Part shown: positions 26,835 through 35,091 of the stretch, in pieces
Layout: each line of letters opens with the position of its first letter
Numbering within the stretch: the stretch's first letter is position 1
DNA from: Oceanicola sp. 502str15
GTDB lineage: Bacteria; Pseudomonadota; Alphaproteobacteria; Rhodobacterales; Rhodobacteraceae
Assembly: GCF_024105635.1 (NCBI RefSeq)
Contig: NZ_WYDQ01000001.1
Coordinates: 3,720,501-3,784,500, forward strand
Length of the DNA stretch: 64,000 nt
Reading direction: 5' to 3'
Program-made: the position numbers and the translations under genes
Notes under the pieces: generated by a model
The model's input: only the letters and a program-made list of their open reading frames with translations
Databases searched by the model: none
What the model was told of the DNA's origin: nothing

Positions 26835-28493
26835 ATGAGTGACAAGCTGATAGATTTCCGCACCGATCCCTCGAAGTACCGCCACTGGAAAGTGGCCTAC
26901 GAGGGCGAGGTGGCGCGCGTCACCATGGATGTCGATGAAGATGGCGGGTTGTTCGACGGCTACCAGCTCAAGCTCAACAGCTACGACCTCGGCGTCGACA
27001 TCGAGCTTTCCGATGTGGTGCAGCGCATGCGCTTCGAGCACCCCGAGGTGAAAGTCGTCATCATGCAGTCCGGCAAGGACCGCGTGTTCTGCGCCGGGGC
27101 CAACATCCGCATGCTCGGCGGCGCGTCCCACGCCCACAAGGTTAACTTCTGCAAGTTCACCAACGAGACCCGCAACACCTTCGAGGCCGCAGAGGCGGAC
27201 TCCGGCCAAAAGTGGATCGCCGCGGTAAAGGGCGCCTGCGCCGGGGGCGGCTACGAGCTGGCCCTCGCCTGCAACCACATCATGCTGACGGACGACTCCA
27301 GCTCCTCCGTCGCCCTCCCCGAAGTCCCGCTTCTCGCCGTTCTCCCCGGCACCGGCGGCCTCACCCGCGTGACCGACAAGCGCAAGGTCCGCCGCGATCT
27401 GGCCGATGTGTTCTGCGCCATGGAAGAGGGCGTGCGCGGCAAGCGGGCGAAAGACTGGCGCCTCGTCGACGAGGTCGTTCCCAACTCCAAGTTCGACGAC
27501 ACCGTCACCACCCGCGCCGCCGAATTCGCCGCCGCCATGCCCGCCCGCGCCGAAAAGGGCATCACCCTCGGCCCCATCGAGCGCAACATCACCGATAGCG
27601 CCGTGACCTACACCCACGTCGAGGTCGAACTCGACCGCGCCGCGCGCTCCGCCACCATCACCCTCAAAGGCCCCGAAGGCCCGGCCCCCACCGATGCGGC
27701 CGACCTCATCGCCCAGGGCGACCAGTCCTACCTTCTCAAGCTGGCCCGCGAGCTGGATGACGCCATCCTGCACCTGCGCCTCAACGAGATGGAGGCCGGC
27801 ACCTGGACGTTCCGCACCCAAGGCGATGCCGAGGCCCTGCTCGCCCACGAAGCCGTGCTGCTTGCCAACAAGGACAACTGGCTGGCCTCCGAAATCCTCG
27901 GCTTCTGGAAGCGCATCCTCAAGCGCATCGACGTCACCTCCCGCTCCCTCGTCGCCCTCGTCGAGCACGGCTCCTGCTTTGCCGGCGTGCTGGCCGAAAT
28001 CCTCTGGGCCTGCGACCGCACCTACATGATGGAAGACGAGTTCGAGGGCGACAATCGCCCCACCGCCGCCATCACCCTCGCCGAAAGCAACTTCGGCCAA
28101 TACCCCATGGGCAACGACATCACCCGCCTGCAAACCCGCTTCCTCGGCACCCCCGAAACGGTGGAAAGCCTGCGCGAGCACATCGGTGAGCCCATCGAGG
28201 CCGAAGAGGCCGACGAGCTTGGCCTCGTCACCTACATCCTCGATGACATCGACTGGGAGGACGAGATCCGCATCTTCATGGAAGAGCGCGCCAGCTTCTC
28301 CCCCGATGCGATGACCGGCATGGAGGCCAACCTGCGCTTCGCCGGGCCCGAAACCATGGAAACCCGCATCTTCGGCCGCCTCACCGCATGGCAGAACTGG
28401 ATCTTCCAGCGCCCCAATGCCGTCGGCCCCGAAGGTGCCCTGCAACGCTACGGCACCGGCATCCGCGGCGATTACAACATGCAGCGGGTCTGA
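26835..28493 (+). CDS. boxC: 2,3-epoxybenzoyl-CoA dihydrolase BoxC
   Basis: A 552-residue crotonase-fold enzyme that opens the ring of 2,3-epoxybenzoyl-CoA with water to 3,4-didehydroadipyl-CoA semialdehyde and formate. The length equals known BoxC, about twice a normal crotonase. The first crotonase domain shows VVIMQSGKDRVFCAGANIRMLG with the oxyanion region and GACAGGGYELALACN. A second, more divergent crotonase-like half follows (about residues 260-552, with ALVEHGSCFAGVLAEILWAC). The start at 26835 has a GGAGGA site 9 bases before it; the frame is open upstream only through promoter DNA. Confidence 0.97.
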   Translation: MSDKLIDFRTDPSKYRHWKVAYEGEVARVTMDVDEDGGLFDGYQLKLNSYDLGVDIELSDVVQRMRFEHPEVKVVIMQSGKDRVFCAGANIRMLGGASHAHKVNFCKFTNETRNTFEAAEADSGQKWIAAVKGACAGGGYELALACNHIMLTDDSSSSVALPEVPLLAVLPGTGGLTRVTDKRKVRRDLADVFCAMEEGVRGKRAKDWRLVDEVVPNSKFDDTVTTRAAEFAAAMPARAEKGITLGPIERNITDSAVTYTHVEVELDRAARSATITLKGPEGPAPTDAADLIAQGDQSYLLKLARELDDAILHLRLNEMEAGTWTFRTQGDAEALLAHEAVLLANKDNWLASEILGFWKRILKRIDVTSRSLVALVEHGSCFAGVLAEILWACDRTYMMEDEFEGDNRPTAAITLAESNFGQYPMGNDITRLQTRFLGTPETVESLREHIGEPIEAEEADELGLVTYILDDIDWEDEIRIFMEERASFSPDAMTGMEANLRFAGPETMETRIFGRLTAWQNWIFQRPNAVGPEGALQRYGTGIRGDYNMQRV

Positions 28494-28500
28494 CCCGCAT

Positions 28501-28552
28501 GGTGGGTTTCACCCACCCTACACCCAACTCGTAGGGTGGGTGCCAACCCACC
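28501..28552. repeat. inverted pair of short palindromic repeats between boxC and boxB
   Basis: One 21-base unit lies in minus orientation at 28501-28521 (reads GTAGGGTGGGTGAAACC... on the minus strand). A second lies in plus orientation at 28531-28552 (GTAGGGTGGGTGCCAACC...). A 9-base spacer separates them, a REPIN-like arrangement. The minus-strand unit is identical to the copy at 41810. The pair can fold into a long hairpin inside the boxCB transcript. Confidence 0.8.
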
Positions 28553-28567
28553 ACCAAGGAGGAAAAA

Positions 28568-30019
28568 ATGCTCGATCTCATCAACGTCAGCTACGACACG
28601 CAAATCCCCAACAACGTCGGCCTCTCCGAAGACAAGCGCGTGCTGAAGGCGCTGGAAAAGTGGCACCCCGGCTACATTAACTGGTGGAACGACCTGATCC
28701 CGCAGAACTTTCAGGAAAGCCTCGTCTACCTGCGGACCGCCGTCTCGGTGGACCCGAAGGGCTGGGCCAAGTTCGACTACGTGAAAATGCCCGAATACCG
28801 CTGGGGCGTGCTGCTGGCCCCGCAGGGCGACGGCCGCACCATCCCCTGCGGCGAGCACGCCGGCCAGCCCGCGTGGCAGGAAGTGCCGGGCGAATACCGC
28901 AACATGCTCAAGCGCCTCATCGTGATCCAGGGCGACACCGAGCCGGGCAGCGTCGAGCAGCAGCGCTTCCTCGGCCTCACCGCGCCCTCCCTCTACGACC
29001 TGCGCAACCTCTTCCAGGTCAACGTCGAAGAGGGCCGCCACCTCTGGGCCATGGTCTACCTGCTGTTCAAATACTTCGGCAAAGACGGCCGCGAAGAGGC
29101 CGATGACCTGCTCCGCCGCTCGTCGGGTTCCGACGAGGCCCCCCGGATGCTCGGCGCCTTCAACGAGGAAACGCCCGACTGGCTCTCCTTCTTCATGTTC
29201 ACCTACTTCACCGACCGCGACGGCAAGATGCAGCTCGAGTCGCTCGCCCAATCCGGCTTCGACCCGCTCTCCCGCACCTGCCGCTTCATGCTCACCGAAG
29301 AGGCGCACCACATGTTCGTGGGCGAAACCGGGGTGGGCCGCGTGATCCAGGCCACCTGCGAGGCGATGAAGGCCGCCGGCATCACCGACCCCTACGACAT
29401 CAACAAGATCCGCGACCTCGGCGTGATCGACCTGCCGACGATCCAGAAAAAGCTGAACCTGCACTACACCCTCAGCCTCGACCTCTTCGGGCAAGAGGTT
29501 TCGACCAACGCCGCCAACGCATTTAACGCAGGCATTAAGGGCCGCTACATGGAGCACCGCATCGACGACGATCACCAGCTCCGCGGCGACACCTACAAGG
29601 TCTGGAACCTCGTTGACGGAAAGGTGGTGCAGGAGGAAGTGCCCGCGCTCACGGCGATCAACATGCGCCTGCGCGACGACTACGTGCGCGATGCTTCGGG
29701 CGGCGTGACCCGCTGGAACAAGGCCATCGAGAAGATGGGCATCGAGTTCGAGCTGAAGCTCCCCCACGAAAGCTTCCACCGCCAGATCGGCGTCTTCTCG
29801 GCGGCCCACTTTGACACGGAGGGCACCCCGATGTCGACGGAGGCCTACGAAGCCCAGAAAGACGAGTGGCTCCCCACCAAGGCCGATGGCGACTTCATCC
29901 AGTCGCTGATGAAGCCCTGCTACGAGCCCGGAAAATACGCCAGCTGGATCGCCGCGCCCAAGGTCGGGATCGACAACAAGCCCGGCGACTTCGAATATGT
30001 GAAACTGCACATGGCGTAA
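28568..30019 (+). CDS. boxB: benzoyl-CoA 2,3-epoxidase oxygenase component BoxB
   Basis: A 483-residue class-I diiron enzyme that adds an oxygen atom to benzoyl-CoA. The expected iron ligands are present with the right spacing: Glu125, Glu155 and His158 (EEGRH), Asp216, Glu245 and His248 (EEAHH). As I recall, these correspond at a constant offset of five to the ligands reported for Azoarcus evansii BoxB. The ribosome site AAGGAGG lies before the ATG at 28568. Electrons come from BoxA. A short cysteine-rich gene lies between boxB and boxA. Confidence 0.97.
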   Translation: MLDLINVSYDTQIPNNVGLSEDKRVLKALEKWHPGYINWWNDLIPQNFQESLVYLRTAVSVDPKGWAKFDYVKMPEYRWGVLLAPQGDGRTIPCGEHAGQPAWQEVPGEYRNMLKRLIVIQGDTEPGSVEQQRFLGLTAPSLYDLRNLFQVNVEEGRHLWAMVYLLFKYFGKDGREEADDLLRRSSGSDEAPRMLGAFNEETPDWLSFFMFTYFTDRDGKMQLESLAQSGFDPLSRTCRFMLTEEAHHMFVGETGVGRVIQATCEAMKAAGITDPYDINKIRDLGVIDLPTIQKKLNLHYTLSLDLFGQEVSTNAANAFNAGIKGRYMEHRIDDDHQLRGDTYKVWNLVDGKVVQEEVPALTAINMRLRDDYVRDASGGVTRWNKAIEKMGIEFELKLPHESFHRQIGVFSAAHFDTEGTPMSTEAYEAQKDEWLPTKADGDFIQSLMKPCYEPGKYASWIAAPKVGIDNKPGDFEYVKLHMA

Positions 30020-30078
30020 TGCCAGCCCGGGCGGCGCCCCGGTGCCGCCCGCCCCAACCGAACAGGGAGGAAACCGCC

Positions 30079-30231
30079 ATGATGACCCAAACCCAGGCCC
30101 CCGCCCGTCCGCGCGCGCTGACCACCGGCAAATGCCTCGGCTGCACCGGCTGCAAAGGCGCCTGCCGCGAAGTTCTGGATCTGCTGGCGGTGCCCGAGAT
30201 GGTGCTGAAGCCGAAGGGCAGGGCGGCATGA
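30079..30231 (+). CDS. 50-residue Cys-rich peptide with half-ferredoxin motif
   Basis: A short gene between boxB and boxA. Its ribosome site GGGAGG is at 30065-30070, 8 bases before the ATG at 30079, and its stop overlaps the boxA start (ATGA), so it is very likely translated. The sequence has four cysteines at 19, 22, 25 and 29 in the order CLGCTGCKGAC, that is CX2CX2CX3C, which is one half of a bacterial 4Fe-4S ferredoxin motif. No proline follows the last Cys, unlike in BoxA. I do not recognise a family. It could bind a cluster or metal, serve as an electron relay or assembly partner for BoxA/BoxB, or simply couple translation. Function is open. Confidence 0.75.
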   Translation: MMTQTQAPARPRALTTGKCLGCTGCKGACREVLDLLAVPEMVLKPKGRAA

Positions 30232-31415
30232 ACAAGCCCCTCAAGCAACACCTGATCGACCCCGAAATCTGCATCCGCTGCTACACCTGCGAGATGACCT
30301 GTCCGGTGCAGGCCATCACCCATGACGACCTCAACGTCGTGGTCGATGCCGACAAGTGCAACTTCTGCATGGATTGCATCCCCGTCTGCCCTACCGGCTC
30401 CATCGACGAGTGGCGCGTGGTCGAGCAGCCCTACAGCCTCGAAGAGCAGTTCGAATGGGAGGAGCTGCCCGAGCAACAGGAGATCGAAACCGGCGGCGAG
30501 GGCAGCACCGAGGCGCTCGATGAGGCCATGGCCGCGCTGCTGGCCGAGGCCCATGCCGGGGCAGGGGGCAAGTCGGTCGCCCCCGCCTCCGCCTCCAAAC
30601 CCTCCATCAACCTCCATACCATCGGCAAGCCGGTCACGGCCCGCGTGCAGGGCAACTACCGCCTCACCGCCGAGGGCGCCGATTCAGACGTGCGCCACAT
30701 CATCCTCGACATGGGCGGCGCGCCCTTTCCGGTGCTCGAAGGCCAGTCCATCGGGATCATCCCGCCGGGCACCGACGCCGAGGGCAAGCCCCACCTGCCG
30801 CGCCTCTACTCCGTCTCAAGCCCCCGCGACGGCGAGCGCCCCGGCTATGCCAACGTCTCGCTCACCGTGAAGCGCGAGGCCCATGGCGTCGGCTCCAACT
30901 ACGTCTGCGATCTGGAGAAGGGCGCCGAGGTTCAGGTCACCGGCCCCTTCGGCGCAACCTTCCTCATGCCCGACGATCCCTCGGCCCGGCTGCTGATGAT
31001 CTGCACCGGCACCGGCTCGGCCCCCTTCCGCGCCTTCACCATGCGCCGCCAGCGCATGTCGGCAGGCGCGGCGGGCGACATGGTGCTCTTCTTCGGCGCC
31101 CGCACCCCCGACTCGCTGCCCTACTTCGGCCCGCTCAAGAAGGTGCCCGACAGCCTGCTGAAAAAACACTTCGCCTTTTCGCGCCAGCCCGAGGCGCAAA
31201 AGGAATACGTGCAGGACAAGATGCGCCAGCACGAAGACGAGGTGGCCGGCCTGCTGGCCGACCCGAAAACCCATATCTACGTCTGCGGCTTGCGCGGCAT
31301 GGAAGAGGGCGTCGACAAGGCGCTGGCCAACATCGCAGAAAGTATCGGCCTGCCCTGGGACAGCACGCGCGACGCGATGCGCAGCGAAGGGCGGTATCAC
31401 GTCGAGACCTACTGA
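30228..31415 (+). CDS. boxA: benzoyl-CoA 2,3-epoxidase reductase component BoxA
   Basis: A 395-residue reductase that passes electrons from NADPH to BoxB. The N-terminal two-cluster ferredoxin has cysteines 15, 18, 21, 25 and 44, 47, 50, 54. A variable, acidic linker follows (about 70-125), then a ferredoxin-NADP reductase module with the FAD motif RLYSVSS and the NADP motif GTGSAPFRAF, ending in a tyrosine as in plant-type FNR. The ATG at 30228 is chosen over a longer frame, because the first ferredoxin motif sits right after it and it is coupled to the Cys-rich peptide gene. Confidence 0.96.
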   Translation: MNKPLKQHLIDPEICIRCYTCEMTCPVQAITHDDLNVVVDADKCNFCMDCIPVCPTGSIDEWRVVEQPYSLEEQFEWEELPEQQEIETGGEGSTEALDEAMAALLAEAHAGAGGKSVAPASASKPSINLHTIGKPVTARVQGNYRLTAEGADSDVRHIILDMGGAPFPVLEGQSIGIIPPGTDAEGKPHLPRLYSVSSPRDGERPGYANVSLTVKREAHGVGSNYVCDLEKGAEVQVTGPFGATFLMPDDPSARLLMICTGTGSAPFRAFTMRRQRMSAGAAGDMVLFFGARTPDSLPYFGPLKKVPDSLLKKHFAFSRQPEAQKEYVQDKMRQHEDEVAGLLADPKTHIYVCGLRGMEEGVDKALANIAESIGLPWDSTRDAMRSEGRYHVETY

Positions 31416-31427
31416 GAGGAGGGCAGC

Positions 31428-32150
31428 ATGGCCACTTATGTAATCGTCCACGGCGCATGGCACGAGGGGCCGCTCTTCGAGGAGGTCGCCGCGCCGATCC
31501 GCGCCGCCGGCCATACGGTCCACCTGCCCACCCTGGCTGGCAATGCGCCGGGGGCCGACAAATCTGTCGGCCTCGATGACGCCATCGCCTCGCTCACCGC
31601 CTATATCACCGAGAACGGCCTCACCGACATCGTGCTCGTCGGCCATTCCTACGGCGGCATGGTCATCACCGGCGCCTTCGACCGCCTGCCCGAGGGCACC
31701 GTGCGCCGCCTCGTCTACTGGTCGGCCTTCGTGCCCAACGACGGCGAAAGCCTCAACGATCTGGTCCCGCCGCATTACACAGAGATGTTCGATGCCATCC
31801 AGGCCGAAGACGGCTCGGTGCTGCTGCCCTTCCCGGTCTGGCGCGAGGTTTTCATCAACGACGGCGACGCCGCGCTGGCCCAATCGGCCTACGACCGGCT
31901 CAACCCGCACCCCTACAAGACCTTTCAGGACCGCATATCCCTCACCTCCAACCCGGCCGAATGGCAGGTCGGCAAGAGCTACATCCACTGCCAGGAAGAT
32001 GCCGCCATGCCCGCCTCCCTGCCATGGCACCCGCGCCTGTCGGAAAAACTCGGCCTCTTCCGCTACGTCTGGATGCCCGGCTCCCACGAGGTCTGCTTCA
32101 CCAACCCCGCCCTTCTGGCGCAGAAATTCATGGAAGCAGGCCGCGATTGA
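31428..32150 (+). CDS. alpha/beta hydrolase (salicylate-esterase-like)
   Basis: A 240-residue alpha/beta hydrolase. It starts with the short-strand motif YVIVHGAWHEGPLFEEVA, has the nucleophile elbow GHSYGGMV (serine near residue 76), and ends with PGSHEVCFTNPALLA carrying the likely catalytic histidine. The layout is that of plant methyl-salicylate esterase and hydroxynitrile lyase relatives. It is the second alpha/beta hydrolase of the cluster and directly follows boxA, so action on an aromatic ester, thioester or lactone is plausible. The GAGGAGG ribosome site is strong. Confidence 0.85.
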   Translation: MATYVIVHGAWHEGPLFEEVAAPIRAAGHTVHLPTLAGNAPGADKSVGLDDAIASLTAYITENGLTDIVLVGHSYGGMVITGAFDRLPEGTVRRLVYWSAFVPNDGESLNDLVPPHYTEMFDAIQAEDGSVLLPFPVWREVFINDGDAALAQSAYDRLNPHPYKTFQDRISLTSNPAEWQVGKSYIHCQEDAAMPASLPWHPRLSEKLGLFRYVWMPGSHEVCFTNPALLAQKFMEAGRD

Positions 32151-32581
32151 CCGATCCCGCAGCACCCGCCCCCTACACCCACCACATCCAGGTCGGCTGG
32201 GGCGATTGCGACCCGGCCCGCATCGCCTACACCGCCCGTCTCCCATGGTTTGCGCTCGAGGCGATCAACGGCTGGTGGGCTGATGCGCTGGGCGAGCAGG
32301 CGGGCTGGTATCACATGGAGCTTGATCGCGGCACCGGCACCCCCTTCGTGTCGATGAGCATGGATTTCCGCGCCCCGGTGACGCCCCGCCACATGCTCGA
32401 CTGCGCCTGCTGGCCCACCCGGCTCGGCACCACCTCCGTCAGCTTCCGGGTGGAGGGGCGGCAGGCCGGCACGCTCTGCTTCGAGGGCGATTTCACCTGC
32501 GTCTTCATCGACAGCCCCAGCTTCACCAAGAAACCGCCCCCCGAAGACATCCGCGCCCTCGTCGAGGCCCGCATCCCGTAG
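32147..32581 (+). CDS. 4HBT-family acyl-CoA thioesterase
   Basis: A 144-residue hotdog thioesterase. The signature HIQVGWGDCDPARIAYTARLP near residue 14 holds the aspartate of the 4-hydroxybenzoyl-CoA thioesterase type. The best start is TTG at 32147, which overlaps the preceding stop (TTGA); there is no suitable in-frame ATG. The stop codon TAG is the first part of an intergenic palindromic repeat. It may recycle CoA from dead-end benzoyl-CoA derivatives. Confidence 0.8.
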   Translation: MTDPAAPAPYTHHIQVGWGDCDPARIAYTARLPWFALEAINGWWADALGEQAGWYHMELDRGTGTPFVSMSMDFRAPVTPRHMLDCACWPTRLGTTSVSFRVEGRQAGTLCFEGDFTCVFIDSPSFTKKPPPEDIRALVEARIP

Positions 32582-32599
32582 GGCGGGACTTGTCCCGCC
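32578..32599. repeat. short palindromic repeat, type B, supplies the upstream stop codon
   Basis: A 22-base unit, arms GGCGGGAC and GTCCCGCC around TT, preceded by GTAG. It is identical to the copy at 48608-48629. Bases 32579-32581 (TAG) are the stop codon of the thioesterase gene. Confidence 0.8.
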
Positions 32600-32671
32600 G
32601 CGCCAAACGCGCCATGCCGGTCCACGGAACCCCGATGCATCTCACGGGTTACTCCGCCGCAAGGAGACCGC

Positions 32672-33616
32672 ATGCAAATATTCCATTGTCCCGCCTGCTC
32701 CGAGCAGGTCTGGTTCAACAACCACCACTGCCCCAACGGCCACGCGCTGCATTTCGACCCCGACGCGCAGGCGATGGTGACGGGCGTCGATTGCGCGCGC
32801 CGCACCGCCATCGGCTGCAACTGGACGGCGGGCTCCGAAGACGGGCCGCTCTGCCGTTCCTGCGCCATGACCGAGGTGATCCCCGACCCCGAGGTCGAGG
32901 GCGCCGAAAGCCGCCTAGCCCGCACCGAAGCCGCCAAGCGCTGGGTGCTCGCCGGCCTGCACCGCTGGGGCTGGTTCGGCCCGTCCGACACTGGCCCCGC
33001 CCCCCGCTTCGAGCTGGTGGCAGACCGCACCCGCCACGGCCCGGAAAAGATCACCATGGGCCATGCCGACGGGCTGATCACGCTGGATGTCGCCGAATCC
33101 AGCCGCGCGGTGCAGGAAGCCCGCCGCGAGCGTCTGGACGAAGACTATCGCACCATGTCGGGCCACCTGCGCCACGAACTCGCCCACTACCTCTTCCTGC
33201 GCCTGTCGCAGGACGACCCGTCCTTCCCGGATGCCTTCCGCACCCTCTTCGGCGACGAGCGGGCCGATTACGGCGAGGCGCTGAAGGCGCACTATGACAA
33301 CCCCAAGCCCGCAGGCGGCACCCATATCACCAGCTACGCCACCGCCCACCCGCATGAGGACTGGGCCGAAACCGTGGCCCACCTCCTGCACCTGACCGAC
33401 CTCGTCGACAGCGGCTACGCGGTGGCGCTGGCCCCCGGCGGTGATGCCTACGGCGAGCCCGATGCCCTCGCGCTGATCGAACGTGCCGCCGATTTCGCCA
33501 TGCGGGTGAACCACGTGAACCGGGCGCTCGACCTGCCCGATCTCTACCCCTTCGTCCTCTCCGACCCGGTGCGCGGCAAGCTCGCCTTCGCCCATCAGGC
33601 GCTCCGCCGCGCCTGA
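32672..33616 (+). CDS. zinc-ribbon putative metallopeptidase
   Basis: A 314-residue protein with an N-terminal zinc-ribbon (cysteines in CPACSEQVWF, HHCPNGH, GCNW and CRSC within the first 65 residues) and a C-terminal putative zinc peptidase domain. The latter has HELAHYLF (HExxH) near residue 170 and HEDWAETVAH further on, which may supply the third ligand. This matches the zinc-ribbon_6/Peptidase_Mx architecture (COG4307). The target is unknown. It lies between the box structural genes and boxR, on the same strand, with no obvious pathway role. Confidence 0.8.
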   Translation: MQIFHCPACSEQVWFNNHHCPNGHALHFDPDAQAMVTGVDCARRTAIGCNWTAGSEDGPLCRSCAMTEVIPDPEVEGAESRLARTEAAKRWVLAGLHRWGWFGPSDTGPAPRFELVADRTRHGPEKITMGHADGLITLDVAESSRAVQEARRERLDEDYRTMSGHLRHELAHYLFLRLSQDDPSFPDAFRTLFGDERADYGEALKAHYDNPKPAGGTHITSYATAHPHEDWAETVAHLLHLTDLVDSGYAVALAPGGDAYGEPDALALIERAADFAMRVNHVNRALDLPDLYPFVLSDPVRGKLAFAHQALRRA

Positions 33617-33659
33617 GCGGCGAATTTCGTTGAAGCCGGACGGCGGATCGTTCATCTTG

Positions 33660-33692
33660 TGCATTATAATTCACACGATGCAAAATGCGGCA
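33660..33692. promoter_or_regulatory. BoxR-like operators and -10 box upstream of boxR
   Basis: TGCATTATAATTCA at 33660-33673 and TGCAAAATGCGGCA at 33679-33692 each match the TGCA-N6-TGCA pattern in 7 and 6 of 8 fixed bases. A consensus-quality TATAAT lies inside the first at 33665-33670. Repressor binding there would block RNA polymerase, so autoregulation is likely. Confidence 0.6.
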
Positions 33693-33699
33693 GAGGGCA

Positions 33700-34623
33700 A
33701 TGAGCGAGATCACCAATTTCCGCGGCGAGGCCACGGCGGCGCTCGGGGTCGACGAGATGGAGGCCGCGGTCGAGCGGCTCATCTCCCGCGTGGGCGAGCG
33801 CGTGCGCAAGGCCCGCGAGCTGCGCGGGCTGCCGCGCCGGGTGGTCTCCGAGCTGTCGGGCGTCTCGCCGCGCTACCTTGCCCAGCTTGAGGCGGGCGAG
33901 GGCAACATCTCCATCGGCCTGCTGAAACGCGTGGCGGTGGCGCTCGATCACCGGATCGAATGGCTGGTGGGCGAGGATGACCCCTGGACCTCCGAGGCCA
34001 TGCGTGTGGCCGACCTCTTTTCCGCCTCCCCGGCCGAAACCCGCGCCCGCGTGCTTGATCTGCTCTCTCCCGAGCCGCCCGCGCGCCTGCGCGGCCAGCG
34101 CATCTGCCTCATCGGCCTGCGCGGGGCAGGCAAATCCACCCTCGGGGCCGAGCTTGGCGCCCGTCTCGGGCTGCCCTTCATCGAGCTGAACCGCGAGATC
34201 GAGGAGCAGTCGGGCATGCCGGTAAACGAGGTGATGGCGCTCTACGGGCAGGAGGGCTACCGCAAGCTCGAGGCCCAGGCCGTCAGCCGCATCACCGCCA
34301 CCCACGAGTCCCTCATCCTCGCCGTCGCGGGCGGCATCGTGGCCGAGCCCGACACCTACAAGAGCCTGCTGGCCCAGTTCCACACCGTCTGGCTCAAGGC
34401 GTCGCCTGAAGAGCACATGGGCCGCGTCCGGGCGCAGGGCGATACCCGCCCGATGGCCGGAAACCCCGAGGCCATGGAGCAGCTCAAGAGCATCCTGCGG
34501 AGCCGCGAGGCGCTCTACGAGCGCGCCGAGGCCCAGCTCGACACCTCCGGCCAGTCGTTTGAGGCCACGCTCGACGCACTCGAGGCGCTGGTGCGCGAGC
34601 GCGGGTTTCTCACCGGCGAATGA
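33700..34623 (+). CDS. boxR: BoxR regulator (XRE helix-turn-helix plus shikimate-kinase-like domain)
   Basis: A 307-residue regulator of the BzdR/BoxR family. The N-terminal XRE-type DNA-binding domain (about residues 30-85, with VVSELSGVSPRYLAQLEAGE) is joined to a C-terminal shikimate-kinase-like domain with the P-loop GLRGAGKST near 140 and GGGIVAEP-like AVAGGIVAEP. In this family the kinase-like domain senses benzoyl-CoA and releases the repressor from DNA. The start is uncertain: ATG 33700 has GAGGG only two bases away, while the in-frame ATG 33685 lies inside the operator, so a near-leaderless transcript is possible. It is coupled to the next gene. Confidence 0.93.
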   Translation: MSEITNFRGEATAALGVDEMEAAVERLISRVGERVRKARELRGLPRRVVSELSGVSPRYLAQLEAGEGNISIGLLKRVAVALDHRIEWLVGEDDPWTSEAMRVADLFSASPAETRARVLDLLSPEPPARLRGQRICLIGLRGAGKSTLGAELGARLGLPFIELNREIEEQSGMPVNEVMALYGQEGYRKLEAQAVSRITATHESLILAVAGGIVAEPDTYKSLLAQFHTVWLKASPEEHMGRVRAQGDTRPMAGNPEAMEQLKSILRSREALYERAEAQLDTSGQSFEATLDALEALVRERGFLTGE

Positions 34624-35078
34624 CCAGCCCCATCGTTTACGACGCCACCGCCCGGCTTCTGGCCCACAGCCATGCCGAGGTCGAGGCCCTGCTGCTCGAA
34701 GGCTCCAACCCGTGGGAGCTTGACGAGGCGCTCGAAGCCGGGGGCATGGTACAGGGCCCCTGCGCCATGCAAGACCAGATCGGCCTTGATGTGATCGCCG
34801 CCGCCCGCACCGAGCCCTTCCTCGTCGCCGACCGCATGGTGGCCGAGGGGCGGCTGGGCCGAAAGGTCGGCGTCGGCTGGTTCCGCTACCCCGGCGGCGG
34901 CGGCGCGGTGATCGACCCGCTGGTCGAAGACCTGATCCGCGAGGAGGCCCACTTTGCCGGGCGGGAATGGCGCGAACTCGGCGCCGACACGCTGCGCACA
35001 CGCTACTTCGCGGCAATGGACGCCGCCGCCCGCGACATGCCCCCCGAGGCCCGTGCCGCTCTCGGCCTGCCGGGCTGA
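34620..35078 (+). CDS. 3-hydroxyacyl-CoA dehydrogenase C-terminal-domain protein
   Basis: A 152-residue protein that corresponds only to the C-terminal helical domain of 3-hydroxyacyl-CoA dehydrogenases. The pattern EALLLEGSNPWELDEALEAGG, then MQDQIGLDV and GRLGRKVGVGWFRYPGG, is that of the 3HCDH domain repeats. The NAD-binding Rossmann half is missing, and no upstream frame encodes it, because boxR occupies that DNA. The start overlaps the boxR stop (ATGA). It may be a remnant, or a partner subunit for a dehydrogenase acting on 3-hydroxyadipyl-CoA further down the pathway. Confidence 0.8.
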   Translation: MTSPIVYDATARLLAHSHAEVEALLLEGSNPWELDEALEAGGMVQGPCAMQDQIGLDVIAAARTEPFLVADRMVAEGRLGRKVGVGWFRYPGGGGAVIDPLVEDLIREEAHFAGREWRELGADTLRTRYFAAMDAAARDMPPEARAALGLPG

Positions 35079-35091
35079 CCGGCCCCCTGCG

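Noticed and set aside
28494..28567. Separate promoter or attenuator between boxC and boxB
   Set aside because: The 74 bases are almost entirely two copies of a dispersed palindromic repeat plus the boxB ribosome site; no promoter-like elements are visible.
30042..30227. Extended N-terminus of BoxA
   Set aside because: The upstream in-frame stretch is a shadow of the Cys-rich peptide gene; the ATG at 30228 directly precedes the ferredoxin motif and overlaps that gene's stop.
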